Assembly (NCBI RefSeq): GCF_033568475.1
Contig: NC_133123.1
Location: 189,633,821-189,697,820 of the forward strand
DNA from: Henckelia pumila
Taxonomy: Eukaryota; Streptophyta; Magnoliopsida; Lamiales; Gesneriaceae
Direction: 5' to 3'
DNA: 64,000 nt
The position numbers were made by a program, and so were the translations under genes. This document shows, piece after piece, positions 1-11,085 of this stretch. The notes below the pieces were generated by a model, which was not told where the DNA came from, made no database searches, and was given only the letters and a program-made list of their open reading frames with translations. The stretch's first letter is position 1. Every line of letters begins with the position of its first letter.

Positions 1-14
1 TAGTGGGGGAGAAT
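1..14 (+). other. Polypurine tract of a plus-strand Ty3/Gypsy element
   Basis: The window opens with a purine-rich stretch (GTGGGGGAGAA) directly before an LTR that begins TGTAACGCCC. The same sequence, inverted, lies beside the LTR of the minus-strand element near 56969. A polypurine tract primes plus-strand DNA synthesis and lies immediately upstream of the 3' LTR, so the body of this element must lie to the left of the window. Confidence 0.75.
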
Positions 15-2034
15 TGTAACGCCCTATTTTTATCTTAAATTAGTTTATTTGAGTTAATCAGAGATTACAGAGTTCTCGAGCCGGTTTGATTTTGATCAGG
101 GTCCTTTTTGCAAATTTTGAAAATTTCAGGGACTAAAACGCAAATAGGGGATTTAATATATTATCTACACTTGTTTTGACTTGTGAAAGCATTCCTCCTC
201 CTCCTCTCAACCGAGAGACTCCATTGAAACGCCCCAAGCTTTCTCCCAAGATCCTAGATTTCAGTCCGAGATCGATCCAGCCGTTGGAATTTATTTCTGA
301 AGGCAGATTATCGATCACTGCAGTGAGAGCTCTGTTATATCGTAAGTTCTTCTTCGATCCGATACATTCTAGTTTTTGGATGTTGTTAGAATCGTTCTAG
401 ATTTGGGTATGTTGTTCTTGACAGAGTTCTGATCGTTTATTATCTGTCGGTTTTGAAATAGAGCGACGTTCGGAATTGTTATGATTTTTGGAAGCCATTT
501 TCGAAAATCATGGTTTTGAGATTTGTTGGGTTTGTCTTGTTGTTGTTGTATTAGCATTGAGTTGAGTTGATATCGGTATTGAACTGCTGTCTGCGTTTCC
601 GGTTTGTTCAATTTATAGCCGTTATGTCGTCGGTTTGAATTTTGGGGATTTCGAACCATATTTGAGTTGTTGGAACTTGGCTTATAAGTTGATCTTGGTT
701 ATTGATCATTCATTTGTCTCCGTACAGATTCGTTTGGAGGTATCAAGCCCAGAGTTAGCAGTTGTTTGATCGTTTCCGAGATTTGAACAAAGAACGGTAT
801 AGAGAATTTCCTTGAACCGTTGCCTTGTTGTTGTTAGATGGTATAGTTGTTGATACAGTCTCTTTTGTAGCGTATCTAGAGTTGGAAGCTACTGCATTGA
901 AAGGTAAAAGCAGTCATGGTAGCGGGATAGCATACTCGGGACTGTGGTTCTCGAGTTTTCCCTTTTGAAATCACATACTTGCATTTACACTTGTTCTAGC
1001 ATGAGAAACTTGTGTCTTGTTTGATTGTATTGGCTTTTGTTAAAGGGCTTATGTGTTATGTTTATGTTATGCATTCATCTTGAGCCAACCTTGTTTTCAG
1101 CGGCAGAACCGCCCTCTTTGTTTAGACGTTTGGGAACTATGATTGAGTGGCCTAGTTCGTAGTCGTTTCTCCTAGTGCTAGCATACTCATTATAGTTGCT
1201 CAAAGTCTAGAGGAGTGAGATACGTGGCACCACCTCGATTGGGAGAGTCGGTGAGTTGTTACGTGATCTTATCCTCGGGATCCCAAAAGCACAGCAGCAA
1301 TCCCTCGTTATCAGATTGATATCACGGTTTAAAAGACATGCATTCATTATGTCATTATTGATTTCTTTGTTGTATTGAAAGCATGTTGATTGTTGTATTA
1401 ATTGTTATGTTGCTTTTACTGGTAATTTCTTTCTCACCGGTTATCAGGCTGTTGCTTTGTTTTGTATGTGTACTTGGCAACAGGTGGGGCAGGATCAAGT
1501 CAGAAGAGGCATGGTTAGCTCCGAGGGAAAGTTGTAGCAGTGAGACTCGGTTTAGAAGTCGTGTCAGCATGTCTACCTAGTGTTGTTAGAACATGTTTAG
1601 ATATCGAACTTCGTTATTATGTTGTATTGACATGCAAGCTTTGCCGTGTTGTTATCGTGGCATGTTCTATTTTGGAGTAGTTGTTAAACTCTAGAACTTC
1701 ATGTATTAATCGGAGGAACTGCTTTTATAATGTATGTGTTGATTTGGATTGCATTGGAATAGTTTTAGATGGAGTTGCAAGCATGTTTTCTGCTGTTCTG
1801 TTTCTGCTGTAGGGGGCGCCCGAGCTGCAATTTTTAGCAGCCCGAGCGCACCCCACCTCGAGACCAGTAGCGCCTCTGTCCAGGGCGCGCTCGAGCGGCG
1901 GTTTTTGGCCGCCCGAGCGCGACCCTCTTTAAAAAAAAAAAAAAATTTTCCTTTGCTTTGCTTTTATTTCTTAAATCTTGGATGCTTAATTATTGTTTAC
2001 TCCTTAATTAGATGTTTAGAACCGAGGTCTCACA
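15..2034 (+). mobile_element. 3' LTR of a Tekay-like Ty3/Gypsy element (body off left edge)
   Basis: This 2020-bp LTR begins TGTAACGCCC and ends GGTCTCACA, the same termini as the LTRs at 54861-56968 and 61938-64000 read on the other strand. Long blocks are shared with those LTRs (for example around 285-345), but it is clearly diverged, so it is another subfamily or an older copy. At its right edge the sequence passes directly into the antisense protease of another element at 2035, so it was inserted there. The 5-bp target duplication would be ACTTG (2035-2039); its partner is outside the window. Open frames inside it are short and look fortuitous. Confidence 0.85.
1811..1945 (+). repeat. Two GC-rich hairpins followed by an A15 tract inside the LTR
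   Basis: Two imperfect palindromes lie here: GCGCCCGAGCTGC against GCAGCCCGAGCGC, and GCGCTCGAGCGGC against GCCGCCCGAGCGC, each with a short T-rich loop. They are followed at 1931-1945 by a run of fifteen A. The cluster lies about 100-220 bp from the LTR 3' end. Unrelated sequences with the same layout occur in the LTRs at 3891-5986 and 54861-56968. Confidence 0.65.
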
Positions 2035-3556
2035 ACTTGGTTAACATGTCTATACCAATAATACAATCGAAATCTGATAATCTAAGTACTAAACAATCTA
2101 TATCAATCACATTCCCTTCATATTGCAAAGCACAATTTTGAATCATTCGAACAGAGATAATACCTTCACCTAAAGGTGTGAAATAGAAACAACAGTAGGA
2201 AATGGCTCAGACAATAAAGAATGCATCATAACAAATTTTTCAGAGATGAATGTATGTGATGCACCTGTATCTATCAAAACATAGGCAGGATAACCATAAA
2301 TAAAGCAGTTACCTGCTATGACATCGTTAGGTGCTTCCTGTGCCTGTTCCTCAATAAGTGCAAATACTCGAGCCTGTTGTCTAGGAGGTTGAGTCACAGT
2401 CTGGCTTCCTCCTGCTCTGGTCTGTTGTTGAGGCTGGAATGAATTCACTGATTGCCTTTCCGCCTGAGGTGCTGGTCGAGAAGAACTTTCACCAATAGCT
2501 CGTTGAGGACATACCTTGGCATAATGACCTGGTTGGCGACAGATATTACAATTTCCTAACACACCTCTACACTGTTCAATTGCATGTCGTCCACCACACT
2601 TACCACAAAATGCTCCTGACTCACCAGTTCTCTGCCCTGTACCAAACTGTCTCTGTCCACTAGAACTGGAAGAACTACTGCCTGCCCTCTTGAATTGCTT
2701 CCCTTTCGGCCTGAATCTAGAATCCTTTCTGCCACTGCTTCCTCCCTCAAATCTGGGAGATGGTTGCTGAAGCTGTGGTGGATTCTGTGGAACTGATACT
2801 GTTGCAGGTTGTGGAGCTGGTTGTGGATTGAACGGTGCTCCTCTTTGTCGCAATAACCCCGCTTTTGCTCCCTTAGCTTTATTCAAGGCGTCAGCAAAAG
2901 TATTAGGTCGTCCACTATTTACCAAAGTAAACACATCTGGATTAAGGCCATTGATAAACTGATCTGTCATTGCTTCATCAGTCGCTGCTATATGTGGAGA
3001 AAACTTCAAAAGACTTGAAAATTTGGCCACATATTCTTCAATATTCAGGTTGCCTTGCCTCAGATTGGCAAATTCAGCACCCTTATCCTTCCTGTAGGAG
3101 ACTGGAAAGAAACGTTGATAGAACTCAGTTTTAAATACAGTCCAGGTGATAGTCGTACCTCGTTGTTCCAAAGTTGGATCACTTAGCCAGGCTTCATAAT
3201 TGGAAAAATGCCCGTTTTGTTGTAATCCACCAACTTTTGGCAACTTCATGGAGTTGATGTATTACCAGTCGGATACGACGATCATCGGTATAATCAAGTG
3301 ATTCAAACAATTGTTCTATATCTTCAAGCCAATTTTCACAATCAACTGAATTTTTTGTTCCTTTCAGTTTTGGCGGTTTGAATGACTGAAATCGCTTCAG
3401 CAAAGTCTCCATTGGAGTTGCAGTAGGATCCATAGGATCAGCAGATGTACTACCCTGTGCATTCTGAGGTTCAGCAACTGGAGGTGGTACTGGTGCTGGT
3501 TCAGTCTGAGGAACCGCTAATGGATGTCTAATGGCCGGTGCTTTACGGGGAGGCAT
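2035..3556 (-). pseudogene. Gag-protease fragment of a minus-strand Ty3/Gypsy element, broken
   Basis: The reading frame starts at the ATG at 3556 (MPPRKAP) and encodes a Ty3/Gypsy Gag: the core with DYTDDRRIRL and LRQGNLNIEEYVAKF, a Gln/Pro/Ser-rich linker, a zinc-finger region with a CCHC knuckle (CNICRQPGHYAKVC), and the start of an aspartic protease ([16 protein letters not shown], catalytic DTG). It is homologous to the Gag-protease of the element at 57066-61634. The frame breaks once within Gag near 3194-3249 and again near 2180, just after the protease active site. At 2034/2035 the coding sequence stops where the plus-strand LTR was inserted, so RT, RNase H and integrase are missing from the window. 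It is non-functional. Confidence 0.85.
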
Positions 3557-3890
3557 ATCTGATTGTCAAACAGATTAGTGCATAAACAATATCATATGCA
3601 GCAATTTATTTCATCCTTCTCTGATAAGCATTCTCCTGCGTTCTCATGAGAATTCAGGTTCTGACTGAAGATAATCTGGAATACAATTGCATATATAGCA
3701 TGCAGTAGCAATAAAAGCACATAATCATGCAGTCACATAATTATTGCAATATAAATCATGCTAGCATATAATGCACATAATCAGATACAACATGTAATCT
3801 CATGCAATATCAAACAATCAGACAGATTCAATCTACCCCACTCATCAACTTTTATCTAATTCCAGAAACTTACGCTATGATACCACCTGT
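3557..3890 (-). other. Untranslated leader and primer-binding site of the minus-strand Ty3/Gypsy element
   Basis: An AT-rich leader lies between the Gag start and the LTR. At 3874-3885, next to the LTR, the minus strand reads TGGTATCATAGC, one base from TGGTATCAGAGC, the standard plant primer-binding site complementary to initiator methionine tRNA. This fixes the orientation and the LTR boundary. Confidence 0.7.
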
Positions 3891-5986
3891 TGTGGGGACC
3901 CGGGTTGCTAATCTTATCTTAGGGCAATTTATAATAAATAACAATGAATCAAGAACTTAAAGGAAATAAAGATCCAAGAGCTCAAACAAATTTTTTTTTT
4001 TTAAAGCTACAGTACCTCGCTCGATCGGGTAAACTCGCCCGATCGAGCGAGCTCAAAATATAAGCTCTTGGGTCCAAGTAATATTTGGCCTCGCTCGATC
4101 GGAAGAATTCGTCCGATCGAGCGAGCCCAAAAGCTCAAACTTCCTGTTCAACATTTAAAGGCCGCGCTTGATCGGATGAACTCGTCCGATCGAGCGGGCT
4201 CCAAAATCTGAGAATTCTGCTGCAACATTTTTGCTGTCAAATGAGGAATATGAAAACCATAATATCTTGTACAAGCTACCAAAACATATACATGCTATCT
4301 CATATCATCTTATAAGCTTTCATATACAAGATAAACAAACTAACATGTATTCAACAACATTATACAACGTTCTTGTATCATTTCTAGTATGATTCATAAC
4401 TCAAAGTACAAGACATTCTGCTACAACCCGAGTTCTCACGTGCTATGACTTTATCTCGAGCTATCACCGTCTCTTCTGACTAGCTCCTGCCCCACCTATT
4501 GCCATGCACACATACAAAACAAAGCAATAGCCGGATAAACTCCGATGAGAATAAAATCCCAGTATAAACAACATAAAGTGCGAGATAATAAACGTGAATG
4601 CAATGCATATGACAAAAGAGGCTATCAAGCTGATATCAATCGAATATGAGTTCTTGGGATCCCGAGAAAATAAAATCTTCAACAAACACCAACTCACCGA
4701 ATCGAGGTGAAGTCGAATACTTTATTTTCTCTAACTTTGGTGCAACTATAGTGAGTCTTCTGGCTCTGGAAGTAAGTCTACATTCCGTGCCACTCAACTA
4801 CAACCCTCTAAACGTCATATGCACTCTAGGCCTTTCAACCCTCTATGCTTTTCAGGCTGGAGTTCAAGATGAATGCAACATGTTCTGTATGCATTAAATG
4901 CTATAAAATACCTTGAACACTGAATCAAATAAGCAAGCAAAGCAATCAAAACATCTAATCACATAAAAACACATAAACAACTAAGTATGTGATTAACAAG
5001 AGAATACTCGAAACAATAGCTATTTCGAGCGTTCTATCCCATCTGGATTATCTGTCATTTATACCTTTCGATGGCACGTCTAAAAGTACTTCAAATCTGC
5101 AATGACATCAATGATAAATTATATCAAAAGGCTGCTCAACTTCTCAACTCAATCTCAAGTGCAATTGCTAGCAAACCTTGCTTCAATTCCTTCTCGGTTT
5201 GAATCCGAGATCTTGAATTCGGCAACTTTGATATAAAGCTGAGAAATGACATATCGAATAACTAACAAGATCAGATACAACTCAAACCTTGCTTCTTTCA
5301 ATCAATATTATCAAAGTCTTGACATTTTTCGAATTGACGGCATAACGGCTAAAAACCGGCAATCCAAACAATATCACAAGCAATCCAACAAGCAATATAA
5401 CTCATAATATCATCTCAATACCATCAAAAATCATCATAATGAGATAGGATAGGGTTCGAATTTTGCTTGCTAAAATCATATCAAATCCGAACGACAGTCT
5501 TTTTTCGAACCGTCTGGGAATATACAATCGGTACAGCTCATATATGAATATATTTTAAAATCATGAAATTCCATCTTCAACATAAACATAAAGTCTGAGA
5601 AAAGTGGATAAAATTTGTACCAAAACGAAGGTCTCGAAGCGATGATGGCAGATATATATTTATTCGGAAATTCTGACAACCGGAGCACGAGTTATCGAAG
5701 CTTGAACGGAACAAAAATGGCATGGGAAGGGTTGAAGTCGAGTTTCTGCCCTTTCTTCTGCTGAACACATTGAAATGGCTGAATATCATTATAAGTTGAG
5801 ATAAATATTAGCCAAATTGCAGTTTAGTCCTTGAACTTTTGGCTATTTGCAATTCAGTCCCCGGAAAAGCGATTTAATTCAATTTCAATCCTTATTCATT
5901 TAAGAATATTAGAATTTAATTCTAAACTCTAAATATTTTCAAATTAAATATTCTCGGATTAAAATTAAATAATTCCGGGCCTTACA
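3891..5986 (-). mobile_element. 5' LTR of the minus-strand Ty3/Gypsy element
   Basis: This 2096-bp LTR begins TGTGGGGACC and ends GGGCCTTACA on the plus strand, so on its own strand it runs from TGTAAGGCCC to CCCCACA. It sits next to the primer-binding site at 3874-3885. Its sequence differs from the other two Gypsy LTR types here, although its Gag is homologous. ORFs inside it are short and appear random. The right flank (CTATG, 5987-5991) would be the target duplication; the left partner is not in the window. Confidence 0.8.
4016..4196. repeat. Three GC-rich hairpins in the LTR
   Basis: Three inverted repeats are seen. The arms at 4016-4029 and 4038-4051 form a perfect 14-bp stem (CTCGCTCGATCGGG). 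The arms at 4090-4102 and 4113-4125 form a perfect 13-bp stem. The arms at 4165-4175 and 4186-4196 form an 11-bp stem with one T:G pair on the plus strand. Loops are 8-10 nt. A T-tract lies just outside the cluster at 3991-4002, towards the LTR end. Confidence 0.85.
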
Positions 5987-7446
5987 CTATGGATGGGTGA
6001 GGTCTGGTCCTAAGTCAAGTTTAGGATGTTTTGGTCGTGTCGGTTCAAATTGGGAGCGAATCGGTTAGTTTCGGTCAAGTTAGGAATTTTTCAAGTTGGG
6101 GTGTCTAGTGCAGAATTTTGATAAATGTGAGGGTTGTACGGAAATTCGAATTGATCGGGTTGCTCGGTTGGTCTTTGGAGTTCATAACCTAATCCTTGGG
6201 TTAGTTTGAAGTGTGTAGAGAGTGTCGGTTTGAGTGGGATCGAATTTGGTTAAGGCAAGATTAAGTTAAGGGCTTTTTGGTTTGATTGCTCGGGTTATGA
6301 CTCGTCTGAGGAGAAATAGGATATAAGTTGAGAACCCTCTTAGGGGCAGCCGCTGACCACCATGCCTTCCTTATTTTAAATCATGCTTTATACCCTTGTC
6401 AATCATTTTGACTCATTTATATGAGAATCGAGTAAATATTTATAAAGTAAGTCATGTCCATACATGCATGCTAAGTATTTGAGTCGAGTCAATGAAGGAA
6501 AAGAAAAAAAATATTTTTGAACAAAGTGAGATGATTGTGACTAGACGGGCAATGTCGGTTGGGGTATGCCTCGAATCACTTGCCAAACGACGGGTAGTGT
6601 GCGGCCGAGAGAAATCTCGGAATCCCTACCAATTGAGATATAAGGGGCAATGTCGCGTCGGGTGAGATCTCGGCGTCTTGCCGGCATAGTATACTGCAGC
6701 CATTGATCGATCAAAATTCAAAAACAGAGGATTGCAATTCAAGGATCTAAGTTCACAGTTACAGTTTCAGTTCAGTATCGATTTGACTCATCTTAATTTA
6801 AATTCAGTTTCAGTCATGCATGAGGTTCAGTTATAGTTTAAGAAAGTTTCAAGTTTAAAAGTGTGAGATTCATGTGAGTCATTTGCATGCAGTTAGTCTC
6901 ATTCTCATTTATCATACAGCTTTTCAGAGCAAGATTCAAGCTATTATATGTACATTATTTTTAGTACTCCCGCAGGTATTTTTAACCATTGTTATTTCAC
7001 TGCCTATACTTGCTGATTCATTAGAATCACTATGATTTCTTGGTGCAGGTTAAATTATCGCTGAGATCAAGGGGCAAGACGATCGAGTGGACTGCGATGC
7101 GGGCACGACACATCCCTCCGACCTATGCTAGACTTCCGCAACAGTTTACTTTAATGCTTTAAAGTCTTTCATTTCGTTGATTGGATAAATGTAAGCTTAA
7201 GAATTTATAGATTTGTACTTATGACATGTAAACCGTTTAACTATTTCACGCTTTTGATGGGCTTTGTATTGTTTTGGAAAATTTATGCTTTTATCGTATC
7301 GTTTTCCGTTTTAGTGAAACTTTTAGTTTGCTGTCTGTGACAGGTGGGTTGTTATATAAACGGATAGGTCATGCCGAAATTTTTAATTTTTTTAAAATCC
7401 GTATTTTCTTTATCAATTAATTTAAAGAAGAGGTCAGGGTCGTTTC
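5987..7446 (-). mobile_element. Probable LTR remnant of another Ty3/Gypsy element
   Basis: No coding sequence is seen. Read on the minus strand, the block begins at 7446 with TGAAACGACCCTGACC, close to the TGTAACGACCC start of many plant Gypsy LTRs, exactly where the integrase of the Copia element to its right is interrupted. Its other side ends at the LTR of the 3891-5986 element. The likely reading is an LTR that inserted into the Copia element and was later split by the Gypsy insertion. No matching second LTR lies in the window, so identity and strand are uncertain. Confidence 0.4.
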
Positions 7447-9248
7447 ACTTATAGTATGAAATGGTCCCCAAATATCGATATGAATCAATTGAAAAGGAAG
7501 ATCACTAAGCAGATTATTGGAAGTAAAAGGTAAACGCTTTTGTTTGGACAAATGACATGTATCACAATCCAGTAATCTTCATGTTTTATTGAATCAATGC
7601 GCAAATCATTATTTACAACAGCAAGTTTGGGAAAATATGGGTGACCCAGCCTATGATGCCAAAGTTCAGAATTGTTAAAAGAAACATTACAAAGTGCCTG
7701 ATGAAAGTCTTGAGTTCGAGTGTCCAGAATGTATAAGTTTCCAACTCTTCTACCCATCCCAATCATCTTGTCCTTGGTAAGATCCTAAATGTGTAAGAAG
7801 TCATGAGAAAAAGAAACTAAGCTTGACATCTGTATAGTTAATGAGCTTATTGAAAGCAAGTTTAAAAAGAACTGAGAAACAAACAAGACATTATTTAAGA
7901 AAAGCTCAGGAGTCGCTCGAACTGAACCAAAATGTGTGGCTGACACTATGGAATTATTTGGCAAGGTAACACGAGAAACTTGGGGTTGACAAGAAAGAAA
8001 ATAACTCAGGGAGCAACAGATGTGATGTGTGACTCCTGTATAAAGTACCCAGTCTGAAGAAAGATTAGAATTAAAACCTACTGATAAAGAATATTCAAGA
8101 ACGAAACAGACGGTTCATGCTACTGACTTTCCAGTGTGTTGTTATGTCCTGACTGAAGTTTAGAACTCAAAAAAGCAATAAGTTGTCTGCATTGTTCTAT
8201 ATTTAATGACTCTTCCAAACTACTCACGGATACATCAGTGGACACATGAGCTTGATTAGCTCGTATTTTTCCATCATTCACATGTACATGAGCTAGATTA
8301 GTTCGCATTTTTCCATCAACCAATTTTTTCTGCTTATATTTAGGATGTCATGTGGGAAAGCCATGAATCTCGAAGCATCTATCAACGGTGTGACCAAGAT
8401 ACATCCAAAACATGTTGGTCTATCACTGGTGTATCCATTTTTACTCCCTTTATAGTTTGAAAAACTTCGTATAGCAGCAACATGAGATGGATGAGCTGCT
8501 ACAAGCAATGGATCCACACCGTTATCTATGATATTTTTATGTATGGAACGTTGCTCTCCTCCTGCAGCACCAATGAGAAAACTTTTGAAATTACTGGAGT
8601 TGGCTCCATCATCAGAATTTGAGCTCGAATTTGAGCATAAGAGTCATTTAATTCCATCAGGAACTGCATAACACACTCCTGATTTTGATAATTCATCCAC
8701 TCTTTCATTGAACCACAATTGCATACGGAAACCGGTTGAAAATCTTTAAGCTCATCCCACAAGGTTCTCAATCTAGTATAATATGTATTAACATCCATAG
8801 ATCCTTGTTGTAAACCAGTCAAAAGCTTCTTAATCTGGAAAATGCGTGGAGCATTGCTTTCATGAAACCGATCACGTAGATCCATCAAAATCTCAGAAGT
8901 TGTTGAAATGTACAATAGAATATCCGTAATTTTCAAGTTCACAACATTCAATATCCACGAAATTACCATACCGTTACAATGAATCCATGCTCCAAACAAT
9001 AGATTATTGGATTTAGGTCGCAACAAAGAGCCATCAACAAACACCAATTTGTTTTTGGCTGTTAACGCAATAGACATAGCTCGATTCCAGGAATTATAGT
9101 TATTACCTGCGAGCAATTGTGAGACCAAAGCCAAACCAGGATGATCCCCATTCTGCAAATACAACGGACTACCAGTATCTTCAAAAGGTGCTCGCCCAAT
9201 TTGATTCGGCAGAGCTTGATTATTCGGAGCTTGTTGTCCTCTCTCCAT
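7447..9248 (-). pseudogene. Copia retrotransposon Gag to integrase fragment, decayed
   Basis: The minus strand encodes a Copia-type Gag from 9248 (MERGQQAPNNQ) with the N-terminal signature LLAGNNYNSWNRAMSIAL and a downstream UBN2-like Gag domain. After several frame changes it reaches a GAG-pre-integrase segment (ELWHHRLGHPYFPKLAVV, around 7600-7670) and the first strand of the integrase core (HIDIWGPF, near 7460). The protein is split over at least four frames and stops at 7446, where the LTR-like block begins. No zinc knuckle or complete protease was found. RT and RNase H are absent. It is an old, inactive copy. Confidence 0.8.
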
Positions 9249-9284
9249 GACAAACGATAAACAGAGTAGAATAGCAGTCTAGCT

Positions 9285-9295
9285 CTCTGATACCA
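9285..9295 (-). other. Primer-binding site of the decayed Copia element, with LTR edge
   Basis: The minus strand reads TGGTATCAGAG here, 40 bp upstream of the Copia Gag start, matching the initiator-Met tRNA primer-binding site. The 5' LTR should begin at about 9299 (TGGAATTGAAG on the plus strand) and run to roughly 9470. Its outer end could not be fixed because no second copy is present. Confidence 0.6.
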
Positions 9296-9470
9296 TATTG
9301 GAATTGAAGAATCGAGCGAGAAGAACGACCTCCATTGAAGAACTATCGGGAGAGAAAATGTAATATAATACCAGTTCAAAAATACAAACACTAACCGCCA
9401 AGCCTTTATATACTAAAATAGAAATGCAACTTTGTTAAACGTATTTTTCTTTTACTAATACATTTAATAT

Positions 9471-10498
9471 TGAATGAGGTCGGTCTCACAAAATTTACGT
9501 GCAAGACGAACTTACAATAGTTTTTGTGTTTAAAAAATTCTTAAGTTTAGAGAATCGCAATGTTCCATCGGGGAGAAAACGAATTACATGTTAATACTTA
9601 ATTATCGGAAATAAAAAGTTTTCTCATTAAAATTATGTCAAAACTCGAGTTTGCGTAAACCATAAGTCTAGTCGTCGGTTTCCTAAATGGAACAAACAAA
9701 ATTATTTTTACCTATTTTCCCATAAACCATAACAAGAAAGAGGAAGAAATCAATTAGTATTGTCTTGCACACTCTTCTCTTATGCAAGTTTGCACTCCAT
9801 GCCCAGCGAGGTAGGTATTTGTCTTGAATATAATTTTCAAACTATATAAAAGGAACTATTTATTTGGTATATTTTTTGCAAAAAAAAAATAATAATATAG
9901 ATATAGATCAAGTGGCCTAAACGAGTCATATATTGGTACATGACATTTAATTGAAATATGGTTCAACTATATATAATCTACTTGCGTTGGGACTCTATCT
10001 TTCCCCAATGGTGTTCAAACTTCAAACATTGAAGCCATAGCGTTGAAATCCGCCAGAATGATTTTTATTTCATTTTTTATATTTAAAAATATTAATAATA
10101 TTTGCTCACATTAATGAAAAAAATTTAGACTTTATTTTCAAAAAATATATTGTGATAAGTTGGACGGAAGTAATTCTTTTATCGTACGTAATCGTTATTC
10201 CATGACCTAAGATATGTGGTGAATTATTAATTTAAAAAAATATTTTATTATTAAAGTTACAGTTTGTTTACTAATAATTATTCTAACAGTGATAAAAATA
10301 TATTAAAAAATATTGATCTTACAAGAACGTGAAGTTAATTTATAGGTGAAAATAGTTTTGAAAATGTCATTAATATAAGATATTATTATATTTTAGATCT
10401 TGTGAAACAATTCAATTCGTTGAATTTATGAGGCAAACTAATATAAATTGGGGAAAATTCTATTTTATCGTATATTTGCCTTTTTATAATATAATTTC
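9471..10498. other. AT-rich intergenic DNA, no gene seen
   Basis: This stretch is AT-rich with homopolymer runs and no open frame or recognisable domain on either strand. It ends at the left LTR of the next element. Confidence 0.6.
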
Positions 10499-10725
10499 TG
10501 TTATAAATTATAAAAGAATAAGAGAGATGAATAAAGAGAATTCATAACAGAAGAGAGAATTCATATGAGTCAATACTCAGGTGCAATTTTTATTGAATTC
10601 AACCACCCCTATTTATAGGAAAAGATTACAAGATACAAATCTTTACAAATATTATCTTTACATATTTATCTTGATCACATATCTTTAATAAGATAATCAT
10701 CTATAAAAATAATATATTTATAACA
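10499..10725 (-). repeat. Left (3') LTR of the non-coding LTR element
   Basis: It begins TGTTATAAAT and ends TTTATAACA, short inverted termini typical of LTRs. It is nearly the same as 14701-14927; by eye about eight substitutions and no indels separate the two, so the insertion is not very recent. Confidence 0.85.
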
Positions 10726-10799
10726 TTCCCCCTTAGATGATTATTTGCACAAGCAACCAATTCTTCAAAATATTCATTTGGCAAGATGGATGCTCGGGA

Positions 10800-11085
10800 A
10801 CTTCATCGGGACTCAAGTGTGGCCTCGTTAAAACCTTGATAGTAAAACCCCGTGGGAAAAATCTGAACGAAGGAAAAAGAGTACCGCACCATATACTTTC
10901 TTTGGATGTCTTTCCGATAATAGATGCGCCTCGTTAAAACCTTATCAGAAAAAACCCAATGGGACAAAATCCTAATGAAGGAAAAAAAGTACGACATCTC
11001 GTGATACTTGTTAATTGCCTCATTAAAAACCTTGTTATGAAAAACCACGTGGAAAAAAATCATAGACAAGGTAAAAAGAGTACAA
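10800..11085 (-). repeat. Threefold degenerate repeat near the polypurine tract
   Basis: Three successive units of about 65-105 bp share the core CCTCGTTAAAACCTT, then a CC(A/C)GTGGGA-like or CACGTGGAA-like block, then GAAGGAAAAAGAGTAC or a variant. They begin near 10822, 10927 and 11018. Such blocks occur between the coding region and the 3' LTR of plant Copia elements (remembered, not searched). Confidence 0.6.

Noticed and set aside
10803..11069. An 88-codon frame inside the non-coding LTR element
   Set aside because: It reads through a threefold degenerate repeat and has no domain or conserved family resemblance.
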